A stretch of DNA of 64,000 nt from Prunella strophiata (GCA_036583965.1 JAZBQD010000019.1:17668085-17732084), one strand, 5' to 3'. Shown: positions 43,301-52,109, counted from the stretch's first letter. Notes: generated from the sequence alone by a model not told the origin. Made by a program: numbers and translations.

Positions 43301-43555
43301 GGCACGGCCCAGCGCTCGCTGCCTCGCTCGCCCCGGCCCCTCGGCGGCTGCAGCAGGCACAGCGGGGGTCCCGCGGTGCCGAGGCAATCGGGACGCGGCC
43401 GCTGCCGCCCCTCGCCGCCGCCTCCCGCCACGGCCCGGCCCCGCTACCTGCTCGCCGGGCGGCCTCTCCAGCAGCTGCGAGCAGACATCCGCGCACTCCC
43501 GGAACTTCCTCCGCCTGAAGTAGCTCCAGGCCTGGAACAGCGGCTCCAGCCCCAT
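1213..43555 (-). CDS. TTC8: TTC8 (BBS8), BBSome TPR subunit, 15 coding exons (join on minus strand)
   Basis: TTC8/BBS8 is a tetratricopeptide-repeat subunit of the BBSome, the coat complex that moves membrane proteins in and out of cilia; in humans its loss causes Bardet-Biedl syndrome 8 and retinitis pigmentosa. The coding sequence joins, in transcript order, 43448-43555, 35166-35195, 31806-31926, 27519-27582, 27211-27370, 26362-26451, 22610-22654, 16102-16187, 13968-14055, 10340-10451, 7619-7758, 6240-6414, 4831-4953, 2918-3001 and 1213-1329. Every junction is GT-AG and the phases agree. The 513-residue product matches remembered vertebrate TTC8 almost end to end: N-terminal AWSYFRRRKF, an RPxT-rich linker (about residues 87-161), the KDWWWKVQIGKCYYR segment, and TPR helices from about residue 220 to the C-terminal HFAML. 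Length is close to the 515-residue human isoform. One extra base at the end of exon 10 creates an in-frame TGA, probably an assembly error or a null allele. Confidence 0.97.
2918..3001 (-). CDS. TTC8: TTC8 coding exon 14 (residues 448-475)
   Basis: 84 nt in phase 0 reading ARALLQTASSLAPHMYEPHF then NVAILSEK. It matches the final TPR unit of TTC8. Acceptor CTGTATAG, donor GTAATGC. Confidence 0.96.
4831..4953 (-). CDS. TTC8: TTC8 coding exon 13 (residues 407-447)
   Basis: 123 nt in phase 0 reading GIGDLNLAYQCFKLTLVNNN then NYAEAYNNLAVLEMRKGHTE and Q. AEAYNNLAVLEMRKG is a textbook TPR helix A. Acceptor CTTTTAG, donor GTCAGT. Confidence 0.97.
6240..6414 (-). CDS. TTC8: TTC8 coding exon 12 (residues 348-406)
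   Basis: 175 nt, the largest coding exon. It reads RLLQMGVYNCQLFNNLGLCC then FYAQQYDMTLSSFERALFLA and ENEEETADVWYNLGHVAV, with two TPR units. It begins by completing the split arginine codon from exon 11. Acceptor AATCTAG, donor GTATGA. Confidence 0.97.
7619..7758 (-). CDS. TTC8: TTC8 coding exon 11 (residues 302-348)
   Basis: 140 nt reading EMNNISSAAEYYKEVLKQDN then THVEAIACIGSNHFYSDQPE and IALRFYR (last codon split AG|A). It is almost identical to human TTC8 and spans TPR units around SNHFYSDQPEIAL. Acceptor TGTGTAG, donor GTATCTGT. Confidence 0.97.
8075..8760 (+). mobile_element. Passerine ERVL-like LTR fragment, copy 1
   Basis: A GC-rich block in an AT-rich intron. It opens with TGTATTGAGTTT and contains degraded tandem-like phrases (GGAGCAGGT, GGACTTGTGACC, AGGAGCCCACAC) shared with the copy at 14846 and the fragment at 44531. 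Shared blocks include AAGACCATGGTGAGGCAGC. From memory the sequence resembles the TguLTR5-type LTRs of songbird ERVL retroviruses; the exact subfamily needs a repeat library. No gag or pol is attached, so it is a diverged solo LTR lacking its 3' end. Open frames within it on both strands are chance products. Confidence 0.75.
9185..9206 (+). repeat. A22 homopolymer
   Basis: 22 uninterrupted A residues in TTC8 intron 10. It has no attached retroelement that I can recognise. Confidence 0.9.
10340..10451 (-). CDS. TTC8: TTC8 coding exon 10 with an apparent 1-bp insertion (residues 265-301)
   Basis: Reads VYVRLDQPVTALNLFKQGLE then RFPGEVTLLCGIARIY, a TPR unit, and then an in-frame TGA at 10341-10343 before the GTATGC donor. 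The exon is 112 nt where 111 (37 codons) is needed for exon 11 to continue in phase 0. Other vertebrates read IYEE across this junction; here TAC-GAG has become TAC-TGAG, an extra T opposite 10343. The exon is otherwise intact. It may be an assembly indel or a genuine loss-of-function allele. Confidence 0.9.
10452..13967 (-). other. TTC8 intron 9 (non-coding)
   Basis: 3.5-kb AT-rich intron with a CR1 fragment at 12716-13192. Elsewhere I recognise no repeat or gene. A small 9-bp hairpin lies at 11049-11071. Confidence 0.6.
12716..13192 (+). mobile_element. CR1 LINE 3' fragment
   Basis: Contains the CR1 3' hallmarks in order: GAGCGAGTCCAGAGAAGGGC, the GGAGGAAAGGCTGAGAGAG segment, GGAACAGGTTGCCCAGAGA, GGCTGGATGGGGCTCTAAGC, and a tail CCTTCCAACCCAAACTATTT leading to TGTGATCCTATG, an imperfect copy of the CR1 terminal octamer. 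It is non-autonomous and 5'-truncated, as most avian CR1 copies are. It is antisense to TTC8. Confidence 0.93.
13968..14055 (-). CDS. TTC8: TTC8 coding exon 9 (residues 235-264)
   Basis: 88 nt (1 + 29 codons) reading LGLYREAEKQFKSALKQQDM then VDTILYLAK. This is a canonical TPR helix pair (LGxYxxAxxxFxxAL). Acceptor GTCTCTTTAG, donor GTAAGTC. Confidence 0.96.
14056..16101 (-). other. TTC8 intron 8 to exon 9 interval (non-coding)
   Basis: 2.0-kb intron between coding exons 8 and 9. About 40 percent of it is a single LTR insertion (14846-15650). The rest is AT-rich with nothing recognised. Confidence 0.6.
14846..15650 (+). mobile_element. Passerine ERVL-like LTR fragment, copy 2 (longest)
   Basis: Starts with TGTATTGGGTTTGCACG, the 5' end of the family, and carries ACATTTAAGAAGG (promoter-like region), AAGACCATGGTGAGGCAGC, several CATGCTGGAGCA phrases and a run to CCTACTCTGACTTGA, after which similarity to the remembered LTR ends. 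It is the longest of the four fragments. There is no internal retroviral coding sequence on either side, so it is a solo LTR, truncated at its 3' end. It lies antisense to TTC8. Confidence 0.8.
16102..16187 (-). CDS. TTC8: TTC8 coding exon 8 (residues 207-235)
   Basis: 86 nt encoding ALDLAALATEYAQFKDWWWK then VQIGKCYYR (the last codon is split). The triple tryptophan and the GKCYYRLG motif mark the start of the TPR array. The acceptor context TTTATTTTGGAAG is weak in pyrimidines next to the AG but the frame continues correctly. Donor GTAAGC. Confidence 0.95.
17569..18195 (-). pseudogene. Unidentified coding-like block with an in-frame TAG
   Basis: One minus-strand frame stays open for 146 codons (17572-18009, ending with TAA at 17569-17571). 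Beyond a TAG at 18010-18012 the same frame is open for another 61 codons to 18195. The 3' part contains a cysteine cluster CPRCLYICKC followed by FNINYFGRFSSPGTKLLMYF and HMKGRICPEGYPDHFC, which look like real folded-protein sequence. There is no upstream ATG start in frame and no recognisable splice sites or poly(A) tract. Its base composition is more balanced than the surrounding intron. I do not recognise the family. The best reading is a decayed retrocopy or a relic exon on the same strand as TTC8; an alternative terminal exon is less likely because of the internal stop. Confidence 0.4.
20094..20111 (+). repeat. T18 homopolymer
   Basis: 18 T residues in TTC8 intron 7 with no recognised retroelement next to it. 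Confidence 0.85.
21698..21729. repeat. Perfect 32-nt palindrome
   Basis: ACATAGCAAGGAAATA is followed directly by its exact reverse complement, with no spacer. The flanking bases do not pair, so the symmetry is exactly 16 + 16. It could extrude a cruciform. No motif identifies it as a known binding site. Confidence 0.9.
22610..22654 (-). CDS. TTC8: TTC8 coding exon 7, 45 bp (residues 192-206)
   Basis: Fifteen codons, ALFEYIFHHENDIKN, between acceptor TTCTGGCAG and donor GTAAGTAAC. Mammalian TTC8 has the same short exon content (ALFEYIFHHENDVKT). Introns of about 3.7 and 6.4 kb flank it. Confidence 0.95.
22655..26361 (-). other. TTC8 intron 6 (non-coding)
   Basis: 3.7-kb AT-rich intron. It contains a small hairpin at 23529-23555 (11-bp stem, 5-nt loop). 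No repeats, genes or RNA features were recognised. Confidence 0.6.
26362..26451 (-). CDS. TTC8: TTC8 coding exon 6 (residues 162-191)
   Basis: 30 codons in phase 0, reading ASMLTNPDGPFINLSRLNLT then KYAQKPKLAK. It matches the conserved segment just before the first helices of the TPR region. Acceptor CCCTCAG, donor GTATG. Confidence 0.96.
26452..27210 (-). other. TTC8 intron 5 (non-coding)
   Basis: 0.76-kb AT-rich intron next to the GC-rich exon 5. I see nothing in it. Confidence 0.65.
27211..27370 (-). CDS. TTC8: TTC8 coding exon 5, RPxT-repeat linker (residues 108-161)
   Basis: 160 nt, strikingly GC- and CpG-rich compared with the AT-rich introns around it. It encodes a run of RPxT motifs: RPVT, RPIT, RPST, RPST, RTPRT, RPIT and RPGT. 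The same spacing is seen in human TTC8, so this is a conserved, probably disordered, linker between the N-terminal segment and the TPR array. Donor GTGAGT. Confidence 0.96.
27519..27582 (-). CDS. TTC8: TTC8 coding exon 4 (residues 87-108)
   Basis: 64 nt with split codons at both ends (2 + 60 + 2). It encodes PGTSLKLPGTGQGGGPSPAV between two split arginine codons. Acceptor TTTTGTAG, donor GTATGTG. It begins the low-complexity Pro/Thr/Gly linker. Intron 4 between this exon and the next is only 148 bp. Confidence 0.95.
27583..31805 (-). other. TTC8 intron 3 (non-coding)
   Basis: 4.2-kb intron carrying one CR1 fragment (29836-30128). The rest is AT-rich, with an A/G-rich stretch near 31280-31345. 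Confidence 0.6.
29836..30128 (-). mobile_element. CR1 LINE 3' fragment
   Basis: Reverse-complement CR1 3' end. It opens with CACAGAATGGTGAAGGTTTG and GAAGGGACCTCTGGAGGTCA, continues with CCTTCCAGATGTTCAGAAGA and ends near GTGCCTACTGCCTCTGGTCC. It lacks coding capacity and has the same orientation as TTC8. Confidence 0.92.
31806..31926 (-). CDS. TTC8: TTC8 coding exon 3 (residues 47-86)
   Basis: Reads AAWNLKTRALTEMVYVDEID then MDQEGIAEMILDENAIAQVA, ending one base into codon 87 before GTAAGA. It is nearly identical to the same part of mammalian TTC8, including the acidic DEID-DQEG stretch. Confidence 0.96.
31927..35165 (-). other. TTC8 intron 2 (non-coding)
   Basis: 3.2-kb AT-rich intron between the micro-exon and exon 3. 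I recognised no repeat or gene. Overlapping short open frames near 33852-34158 on both strands look like chance. Confidence 0.6.
35166..35195 (-). CDS. TTC8: TTC8 coding exon 2, 30-bp micro-exon (residues 37-46)
   Basis: A pyrimidine-rich acceptor (CTCTCTTTTCAG) precedes 30 nt encoding ELDSEYTVFQ, followed by a GTAAAG donor. Size and place match the mammalian 10-residue exon 2A, which is included mainly in photoreceptors; the mammalian version also starts with E and ends with Q. Being exactly ten codons in phase 0, it can be skipped without changing frame. Identification rests on position, size and partial residue match. Confidence 0.85.
36168..36605 (-). mobile_element. CR1 LINE fragment, diverged
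   Basis: Reverse-complement CR1: AAAGGGACTTCTGAAGGTCT, then GGAGGCTGCACAGTGCCACT, GGGCAACCTGTTCCACTGC, and a distal part with AGAAGGCTGCTATTAGATCA and CTTCTCCCAGCTCAACCACT. It is more diverged than the other copies, so probably older. Confidence 0.85.
41890..42012 (-). mobile_element. CR1 LINE 3' end fragment, short
   Basis: About 120 bp of the CR1 3' terminus in reverse complement: AGAATCACAGAATGTGAAGG, AAGATCATCTAGTTCCACCC, CAGGGACACCTCTCACCAGA and GGTTGCTCAAGGCC. Similarity fades after about 42012. Confidence 0.9.
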
Positions 43556-43850
43556 CTCGCCGGGGAAGCACCGCGGGAGCTCCGGCCGGGCCGCGCCGCC
43601 TCTCGCCGCGCTGCCGCCGAGCGGGGCCGCGCTGGTGCCGCCCGGAGCCGCCGGGCCCCGCCTCGGCCGCCGGGGCGGAGCGCCGGGCCCGCGGGGAGGC
43701 GGCTCCGGGGGCCTCCGGGGCCCTGCCGGGCCCGGCCGGCTGCTCCGCCAGCCCGGGCACCAAGCTGCGGCCCCGCTCTTGGCCGAGCCCTTCCCTGCCT
43801 CTCGTGGGCTTCTTACATTGGCGACTGAAAGCAGAGTTTGATCTCTAATA
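43080..43850 (-). promoter_or_regulatory. TTC8 CpG-island promoter
   Basis: About 770 bp of very high GC and CpG density covering TTC8 exon 1 and its upstream side, sharply bounded by AT-rich DNA. This is typical of a TATA-less housekeeping promoter. An imperfect RFX X-box-like site (CTTACATTGGCGAC, 43812-43825) lies about 260 bp upstream of the ATG; its right half GGCGAC fits the RFX half-site, the left half is weaker. Transcription start sites cannot be placed from sequence. Confidence 0.8.
43448..43555 (-). CDS. TTC8: TTC8 coding exon 1 (residues 1-36)
   Basis: Starts at ATG 43553-43555 and reads MGLEPLFQAWSYFRRRKF then ECADVCSQLLERPPGEQ before a GTAGCG donor. The start has a good Kozak context (G at -3, G at +4) and sits in a CpG island. 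Human TTC8 begins two residues longer but otherwise aligns, so the start is secure. The long open frames on both strands around it are by-products of GC-rich DNA. Confidence 0.96.
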
Positions 43851-44530
43851 CTGCGATCAGTAGACTTCCGATAATCCCACTGTTCTCGACTGTTGTAATT
43901 TTCTGTCCTCTTATCTAGAGGAGTTAGGATAAATGCCTAAACAATTATAATACAGTCCATTAATCCGTATTTGGTTAAAATATCCTTTAGAGTCATGGAG
44001 CCCTGTTTGAGAAAAGTACAGATAGCAGATTGAACATCACTTCTCAGTCTTGCAGACTTATCAGTTTCTTTAGTTCATTAGTTATTGCAGGGAAATTATC
44101 AGACTGAGATATTTAGAGATTTAAAAGTTGGAATACAATTGCTCTTAGTTTATATGTACTATAAAGTGGTGATTGCAACCATCAACTGAAGTGAAAGAAA
44201 AAATGCCTAGGGATGCTTGGAGCAGTAACTGCATTCGTGGTGTGAAAATCTTTGAGGGATTAACACTAACAATGTTGCTAAAATCATATTGTTGCCATTT
44301 AAAGAGATTATTCTAGTTTTACTGCTTTTGTCTCACATAAATTACCAATTTGTCCAAGATGCATGAAATTAATACCTAGGCTAGCAAGATTAATGTCAGG
44401 TATAAAAACAGAGAAGCAGAAGTGGCAGTCCCAGGACTATCACTTATTCAGATATGGAACTAAGTGGCTGGAACTGAAGTAGCAGTTACAGAGAGCTTTG
44501 CTTTGGTTGTCCTGTGAACAGTGCACAGGT

Positions 44531-44910
44531 CTGTTGGGTTTGCATGGCAAGGCTTTGGGTAAGAGCCCATAGAAGTGGCTTCTGTGACAAGCTGCTGAAA
44601 CTTCCCTTGTGTCCAGTTGGCCAAGGCCAATGATGGTAGCACCTCTGGGATAACAATTTAAAAAGGGGAGAAAAAGCCTGTACAACTGCAGCTCAAGACA
44701 GGACTGATGAAGGCATCAAGGTCAGTAAAGAAGAAGGAGAAGCAGTGCTCCAGGCACCAGAAGAGAGGTCCTGCAGCCTGGGGTGAAGACCATGGTGAGG
44801 CAGCTGTGCCCCTGCAGCCCGTGGAGGACCACGGGGGAGCAGAGGATGCTTGAAGGAAGGCAGGTGGCTGCTCAAATGAAGCTGTGAGCCTGTGGAAAGG
44901 TCACAGTTTC
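44531..44910 (+). mobile_element. Passerine ERVL-like LTR fragment, copy 3 (5' part)
   Basis: Begins CTGTTGGGTTTGCATGGCAA, runs through AGAAGTGGCTTCTGTGACAA, ATTTAAAAAGGGGAGAAAAA, AAGACCATGGTGAGGCAGC and GGAGGACCACGGGGGAGCAG. It then breaks off. It is the same family as 8075-8760 and 14846-15650. Confidence 0.78.
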
Positions 44911-45599
44911 CAAAGTCACATGGGTAGATACTGCTGTGTAGCTTCTCAGCAAAAGGAAGGAGAAGATGGTTCTGCAGTAATTTTTGTTTGTTACGCTGCT
45001 AGGAAGGGTATTCATTGCACTTAGTGATCAAGCTGAACTAATGTTGTCCTATAGTAGCAATTAGATCAAGATGCATCTTCAGCTTTTGTACAATGAGATT
45101 TTGCAGTGTTGCAAATGACAGGAAAATCAATTTTTCTTCTTTGCAGCCACACCCTGCAAGGGGTTTTTGTTCTCTGTTTGGTTACAGATAAGGAGGGGTT
45201 TTTCCAGTTTCTAGATGATATATGAAGCCAGAAAATTTTTTTCTCTGGTATTGGCACACAGGTCATCCTATGCATATCATCTCTGGAGTCTTTTCCACTG
45301 GTAATACTGCTTTTCACTTCCTGTGTGGTGGAACAGTCTGAGCTTTCTAGTATGGGGATTCTCATTTATATTGATCATTGAAATCCCCAAATTTGAACTT
45401 TTAACCAGTATTTTCTCCAAATATTAATCTTTGTGGGTGGCCACATTCCACTTCTCTAACTTACTGAAATCCTGGAATACAACAGAGAGATTCCCTGTGG
45501 CTGTCTTTGTGTTCTTTGTAGAGCCCTGTATGTCAGTCCACTCCAGTGTAACTGCATGGAAGCTAAACAGCCAGGAATTATATTCAGGTACTTCTGGAA

Positions 45600-45715
45600 C
45601 ACATGCTGCTCCACTGTGGGCCCCCATGGGGTCACAAGTCCTAACATGAACCTGTTCCAGCTTCTCACTCCATGAGGCCACAGGTCCTGCAAGGAAGCCT
45701 GCTGCAGCACAGGTT
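45600..45715 (-). mobile_element. ERVL-like LTR fragment, copy 4 (middle part, inverted)
   Basis: On the minus strand it reads GCAGGACCTGTGGCCTCATG, GGACTTGTGACCCCATGGGG and GCCCACAGTGGAGCAGCATG, the internal repeated phrases of the same LTR family. Orientation is opposite to the 5' piece 700 bp away, which suggests either a separate insertion or an internal inversion. Confidence 0.65.
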
Positions 45716-46619
45716 TGCCATGTGGCTGGAAGTGTTATCTATCATGTTATCTATCACAAGATAGCTTTTCAGTGGCTTATGGGAAATCAGTGGTTGTTTT
45801 TAGTGCCATTAGTAGTGCTAAAATCTCAATGTTAAGGAATTCTTTTTGGCATACTTTGAGTGTGGAAAAAATAATTATTTTGAATATGCTTTGTTTCTTT
45901 CCCAGAGCTCAGGACTATGACACTGTAGTTTGCTACCTACCCTACCCTTTCAAAATTAGGAAAATTAATTTTGTGGGAAGTTCAACAAAATTATTTTGGG
46001 GAGTTACCAAGAGATGTACCTGATTTGTAGAAGAACAAATTGTAATTTTCCTGTTTAACATTGACAGAACAAAAAAATATCAGAATTTTGTAATAGCAGC
46101 ATCCTGGGAGAGATTGTCTAGGTGGAAAAAATGTTTTGCTATGCAAAATATTACAAGCAGTGTCTGATTGTATATTATGAAAGATGGAATTTGCCTTGCT
46201 TTAGTGCAATATAGGCTTGTCTGCGTTTTTTTTACCAAAAGTTTTGTAGTCCAGTTAGTCCTTTCTATTACCTTAGATAAAAATGCTTAATTGATCATAC
46301 TAGCCAAATGTTCTCCAACTGTAATGAATTCCTCCATGTTTATTGAGTCAGTGCTATATTGGGACAATGATAGGTATATGATATAACTACACAGATCACC
46401 AGGGTTTATTAAAGAAAAGGCATGTGCTTGTCTTGTATAACTATGCACATTCATTGTGTTAGAGGTGACCTGACCTTAACTGGGATGTTTTGAGTGACTA
46501 TTGTCATCCTCTGTGAATGGACAGGAAATTTAGTGGTGCTGCTTTATTTGCAGCTTGAGTATTGTGATGGTATCACTGTCGCATAGGTAATTTGAACCTT
46601 GGCTTCATTTATTTGAACC

Positions 46620-46633
46620 AAAAAAAAAAAAAA
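46620..46633 (+). repeat. Short A run
   Basis: About 14 A residues inside AT-rich intergenic DNA. No retroelement was recognised next to it. Confidence 0.7.
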
Positions 46634-49600
46634 TTCAGAAATCAGAAGTAAGGGTCAGTTCCTCTTCTGTCTATTATTTATTCCTAATTTGAAAACTAGT
46701 TGTCCTTGAGATAAGCTGCAATAAAAACTCTCACTATACTTATTTATAGATGAAAATATCAGGGAGCTCTACTGAACAGAATCAATTATTATTTATCTTT
46801 ATTCAGAAAACACATGGGTTTGTATAATTGCTTTTTAAAAAACATAGGTTTTGTGACTGTGTACTGGATTTTAGTCATGTTTCAATTAACTGTTCAATAC
46901 CTTGTAATGATTAAATGTTGCTTAGAGATTTAAATCTGCTTCACATTTTTACCTTTTATTTGAATAGGTTTTTCTTTTGCCGAGGACACTTTAAACTGAT
47001 ACTGAATACTGGCTCTGAGTAGATAGAAGTCTTTAATGTTTTTCAACTTTATACACTCCTCTAGAATAAATGATTTAGATACCTGAAACTCTTTGCATTT
47101 TCCAGATATTTTTATAACTTTTCTTTGCCAGTCTCTTAATATTTAAACTTTGAGTTTAAATGTATCTCATGTATCATGAGATACATGAATTAGCTTCTTA
47201 CAAAGTATGTACAGAAGAGAGTAGGATAGGACACATCAATATACCTTTCATTTTAAAATGTGCCTTTCATTTAAAAAAAAAGAGATGCTAAAGGCTTGAC
47301 TTTGTCTCCCATGACTGTAAGTCTCCCATGGGGAGTCTTCTGTGCATCAATCAATCATACTTATTTCTTGAATACGTAATGATAATACTCAGCCTTATCT
47401 CTCCTCATAAATGCACATTCTTACAATAAAACCAGAAACAGAACCTAAAAATAGATCCTAAAATTCTGTTGATATCTTGAAATTTCTTAGGCAGCTCTGA
47501 GGAGAAATGCCCTGTATCCCTCAGTAGCTAACTCATTTAGATGCAGGCTACTGCTTCTGTCAGTTACTCATCTCTCTTGAGATATAAGATTACAGAACAA
47601 AGATGTAGTTTGCAGCTCAATACAATTACAAGGGCTTGAAAATGAATATTGAAGTTGTGACACATCTACCTGCAGACTGACTCAGCTGGAAATGTCTTGC
47701 TCACCTTTGAGCAAGAGTTGGCATACTGAAAGTTGACACGCAAAAAAGGTTCATTCTGATGAGTCAGATACCTTTGGTATCAGGAGAATTGAGAACAACA
47801 GAGCATAGAGCTCTGTTTTGTTTTGTGCTCTTTGAAGGAACCCAAACAGAATTACAGATCAGGCCATACCCAGGGAAGGCACACAGATGTTGCAGAAGGG
47901 CACAAAGAGGAAGTTCCCTCTATATGTGCTGCTTTCAGCAAGGACTCTGACATCTGAAGCTGAGTTCACATATTTGCTTGTAGAACCCATTTCTTGCTGA
48001 CTGTAGAAAATTAGGAGATGCCATGCAAATGAAATTGCATTAAGAGTAGAATTTTTTTCTAATGCATGGATTCACTGTCTGGGAAAGTAATTTGTAGTAA
48101 CAGCTTCAGGTTTCATTCTGTGCCCAGCCAAGACAGCAACATACATCAATAGCAATTATTGCAGTCATAAATAAGAATTCTGCTGTTTCTTTCTTACCAT
48201 ACATGATAACATAATCATGGTTACCATGGTCTAGCTGAAAAGGGACCATCCAGCAGTTGATAACAGAAATGATGTGGCAATAATGTTCAGGTCCTGTACA
48301 TCAACCTTCCTTCATAGGACTTTATGTCTGTCCTCTGTTATTTATGCATTGACCGAACCCAGTCTTTGTAATCACACCCACACCTCCTTCAGTGTAGAGG
48401 ATGAATGGGATGCTTTTCAAGTGAGATTATTACCTTTCTTTTAGTCTGTAGTGCTTCATATGAGGCATTTATTTCTTGTTTGATGCAGATGCTCTGTATC
48501 CTGTGCTGAATATAGATTGTTGTTCATAACACTAGAAGAAATCAATGCAGCTATAAAAAACCAAACAGTGGCCTATGAAAAAGGCTGGCATGTTATTTCC
48601 ATTGAAAGATAGGTTGCAAAAAATCGCAAAGGATCCACTGATAACTGGATGTTGAGCTTAAAAATATTTGGACTTTACTATTTTTCTTCCTTTTTGAGTT
48701 ATAGAGCAGCTCGACTAACACACTTATTTGCAGTGGATTCTAAATATCAAAGTAGGAAACCTGGTAATAGTACTAAATTAGCAGTCATACCTGGAAATCT
48801 TGATATAAAGAGTTTTGGTAATACAAAACTGTATATATAAGTGCAGTGGGGAGAGAATACAGATCTCCTGTTACTCAGCCTACTGTATTAATTACAAAGC
48901 CATTCTAGCATCATCTTTGTTATATACCTGTTAGCTCCCACAAAAAAAAAAAAGAAAAAAAAAATGTAGGTGCCCTACAAATCTACTTTCTTCCTTTTAG
49001 GAGTCTTAGTCTGTTTTATTATTAATGTAACATTTTTAGAGCAAAAATGTGGGAAAAAGATCTATTTTGAGGATGAGTGGAGTTTTATGAGGAGTGGCTG
49101 TTTTATAGAGCCTTTATATAGGCTTGTGCACAGTGGGTTATGCTAGAAAATTATATCATGTAGCAGTGTATGGCCCCTATTTTCTTTTACAATTGGAAGG
49201 ACTTGAAAAGAACTATTTGCTGTCCTAAAAGTAGGCTTACTTTACTTCAGTTGTCAGACTGACTGAAGTGCAGTGTGACTCTATGCCAGTCCTTAACTGA
49301 TCTGTTCCAGAGCTTAGTTAAATCTGGTAGTATGATGTCATAAAATGAAATTAATTAATTCAAAGTCTGCATTCCACTGCTTAATAGTATTATGTTACTT
49401 TTTAAGTTTTTTTTGCCATTATGACTGTTAATACTGTTACTTTATTTAATGTTTAAATATTTTATTTCCTTCAGTTCTTCTGAAAATTTGTATCATTGCT
49501 AGTAAATTATGTCATGTTTGATAAACCTGCTGTATTGTATGTTGATGCTATGTAGATGCTATGCAGATTTATGGTTAAGATGTTTCATTATTCCTTTTGA

Positions 49601-52109
49601 CAGCTAAGCTTTTTGAGACCTTTTACAAAGTCAGTACTGTGCACTGTATTTTGAAAACCTTGTCAACTACTGTGTAAAAGGAGGTCAGCTTGACTCACAA
49701 TTTTAATCTAATAATCATCATCAGCTAGCTGAAATTTTGATTCATTCCCCAAACAATATTAACAACATGTTTTGGGGTTGATCATCCTACACTATCCTAG
49801 TTGTAAAGAAAGGATTCAAAACAGGTATAAAAGTTATGACTGTGTGCAAAGGTGTTGCTTTACATTGGTTTTGATCATATCATAAAATGAGCCTAAGATA
49901 GCTTTCACATAAGCAGAATTTGAAGTAAATTGCATTCTATATTTAGTCATTAGTCAACAGTTGAAAGTGATTTTAAGAGTTCAGAATCAGATTTTTATCA
50001 TAAGTCTATTGATAGAAAAAGCCATGGGATTTAACTACCATCCCTTTATGTGCTGCATTTAAACCTTGTGCTGCATGTAAACCTTTAAACCTTGTTGAGG
50101 TTGTCCTATGTTATGTCAAGTGCTGGTCTTGATACATGTTATTCAAATCACCTAGATGAATAATTTCAGTGCACATCATCATTTTACCTAAAATGCACAC
50201 TGAAGAAAACTGTTTAGACCCAAGCTGTGTGTATGTTGATTAGATCCATGGTGTGTAAACACAGTGTCATTTCTTAAAGAAACTGAGTGCTCCACTGAGG
50301 GACATCAGAATGCACCTTGGTGTCAGTTTGGCAGTCAGAAACACAGTAGTTTTTTCATTATCTGCAGACTAAAAAGAAGTTTCAGCTGATGTTGTTTACT
50401 GATGTACTTGCATCACTTCCAAATGTCCAGAAATTATTGCTTTCTATACTAATTATGGATTAATTTAATTTCAATAATGTTTCTATCTTATTCATCCCTT
50501 TGCCAGACCTAAGTTGGGAAACCATTACCTGATGACATTTCTAAATCAATTTTCTGTGAATAAATGTATTGTGGCCTTGGTTGCTGTCTGTATTGTGACA
50601 TGTTAATTGTATTTTCAAAAGGTTTCCTGTTTCTTCCAGTGCCTAGCATGAATGTTTTCCAAATTAATACAATTCCTATAATTATCAAGGCGTAATTTAA
50701 CTTGTAGAAACATTAAAAAAAAAAGTCTGCAGTATTTAATTTTATGCACATATAATGATTATATTTTAATGTCAACCATTATATGGAGTTCATCAATCAG
50801 TACCAAAAGAAAACATGGATTTGTAGTTACCAAGTTTATAATAGTGCTTGCTTTTAAATTGGTTACAGAATTGGATGATGTTTCGACATAGCACATGATT
50901 TTAAAAAGCAGTTGCATTTTTCTCTTCAAAGCACGTCAGCTATACCATTTTGAAATTGTCAGAAGTTTTGGAAGTACAGTATAATGTACTCATAGGTTAT
51001 TGCTCTTTAGCTCATCATTTTCCAACACCTTGTTATAAAGAATCTGCCTTGTGTGACCATACCCTGTATATGCTTCCCATTCTGTATTTCCCAGACTCTT
51101 TTGTGTTGAGATGAGATGTGAAGAAATTAGTAACTTTTTCTGTGCCATTTTCTTATCCTTAATTAATTCCTTTGCTTTTTGATGATGCAGTAGACCTACT
51201 GATTATGTCCAGCCTTCTTGTTTCTAATGTTATTCTTACAAAAAATCTGTTGTCAATTTAATAAAATATTTTAATTCTTTAAAAATTTTATTAATTTACA
51301 TGTAGTATGTTGCTGACATGGTATAAAATACCTCATTGAACTTTCATTTTCTGAAGGAGAATTAACTCACCTAGTGTTTGAGTTTGCAATGCTGTCCTTT
51401 TTCCTCAACTTCTTATTTTTATCCAATAGTAAACAGGCCTTTGTGATCCTATATGTTTGCCTCAGTGCTGTTAAATGGTAGCAGGTAATTCTTATTACTC
51501 TCTCTTAAGTAGGTTTCTTAGCTTTACAAAGTATTATTTTCAGACATTGTGTTCCCATAATAGACTGGGACCTTTTAATCCCCAAGAATGTTGAAATTAA
51601 TGTTGTCACTGTTGTTCATCGCTTTCATATTATATAATTACTACTTGAACCAGCTACTCTGTATTACTTAGGACTTAACAGAGAATAATCCCTCATCTTG
51701 TGTGCTCTGGAATTAGCTGTTCCAAGAGCATTTGTTTAAGAAATCACTTCTCTAAGCCTTGTTACATTTAGCAGAACATGAGATACATTGTAAATATATT
51801 TGCCATATGCTAAGAAGTATGTTTTCTTATGCATATGCACTGTGAGACATAAAAATGCCGCGTATGGGATTTCATTTAGGGAGGTGATGTACCTGTGTGA
51901 CTGTATACTAATGAAACATAATTTGCAGTGATATATATGTAAGGAATACAATAGAACATAATAGGAAAGATATAAACCCCACCACAGGCACCTAAGGCAA
52001 AACAGCCAAACTCTTGTGAAATACGTTACTGAAAGAACACAAAATATCTTATTTATCTAAAAGGTCATTTGTTTCCCACTACAGCCATAGTGGCAATAAG
52101 GCATACCTG

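Larger units (their letters stand above)
35196..43447 (-). other. TTC8 intron 1 (8.3 kb, non-coding)
   Basis: The largest intron. It has two CR1 fragments (36168-36605 and 41890-42012) and a compositionally more balanced stretch at about 39020-39800 with no recognised identity. The TTC8 CpG island begins at its 5' end near 43080. Confidence 0.6.

Noticed and set aside
43095..43828. Long open frames of 138-222 codons on both strands around TTC8 exon 1
   Set aside because: The CpG island has few stop codons. Only the frame containing MGLEPLFQAWSYFRRRKF matches a known protein; the others are Ala/Gly/Pro/Arg-rich shadows.
45066..45365. 99-codon minus-strand open frame between LTR fragments
   Set aside because: I looked for retroviral gag, pol or env motifs and saw none. 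No start or splice context supports a gene.
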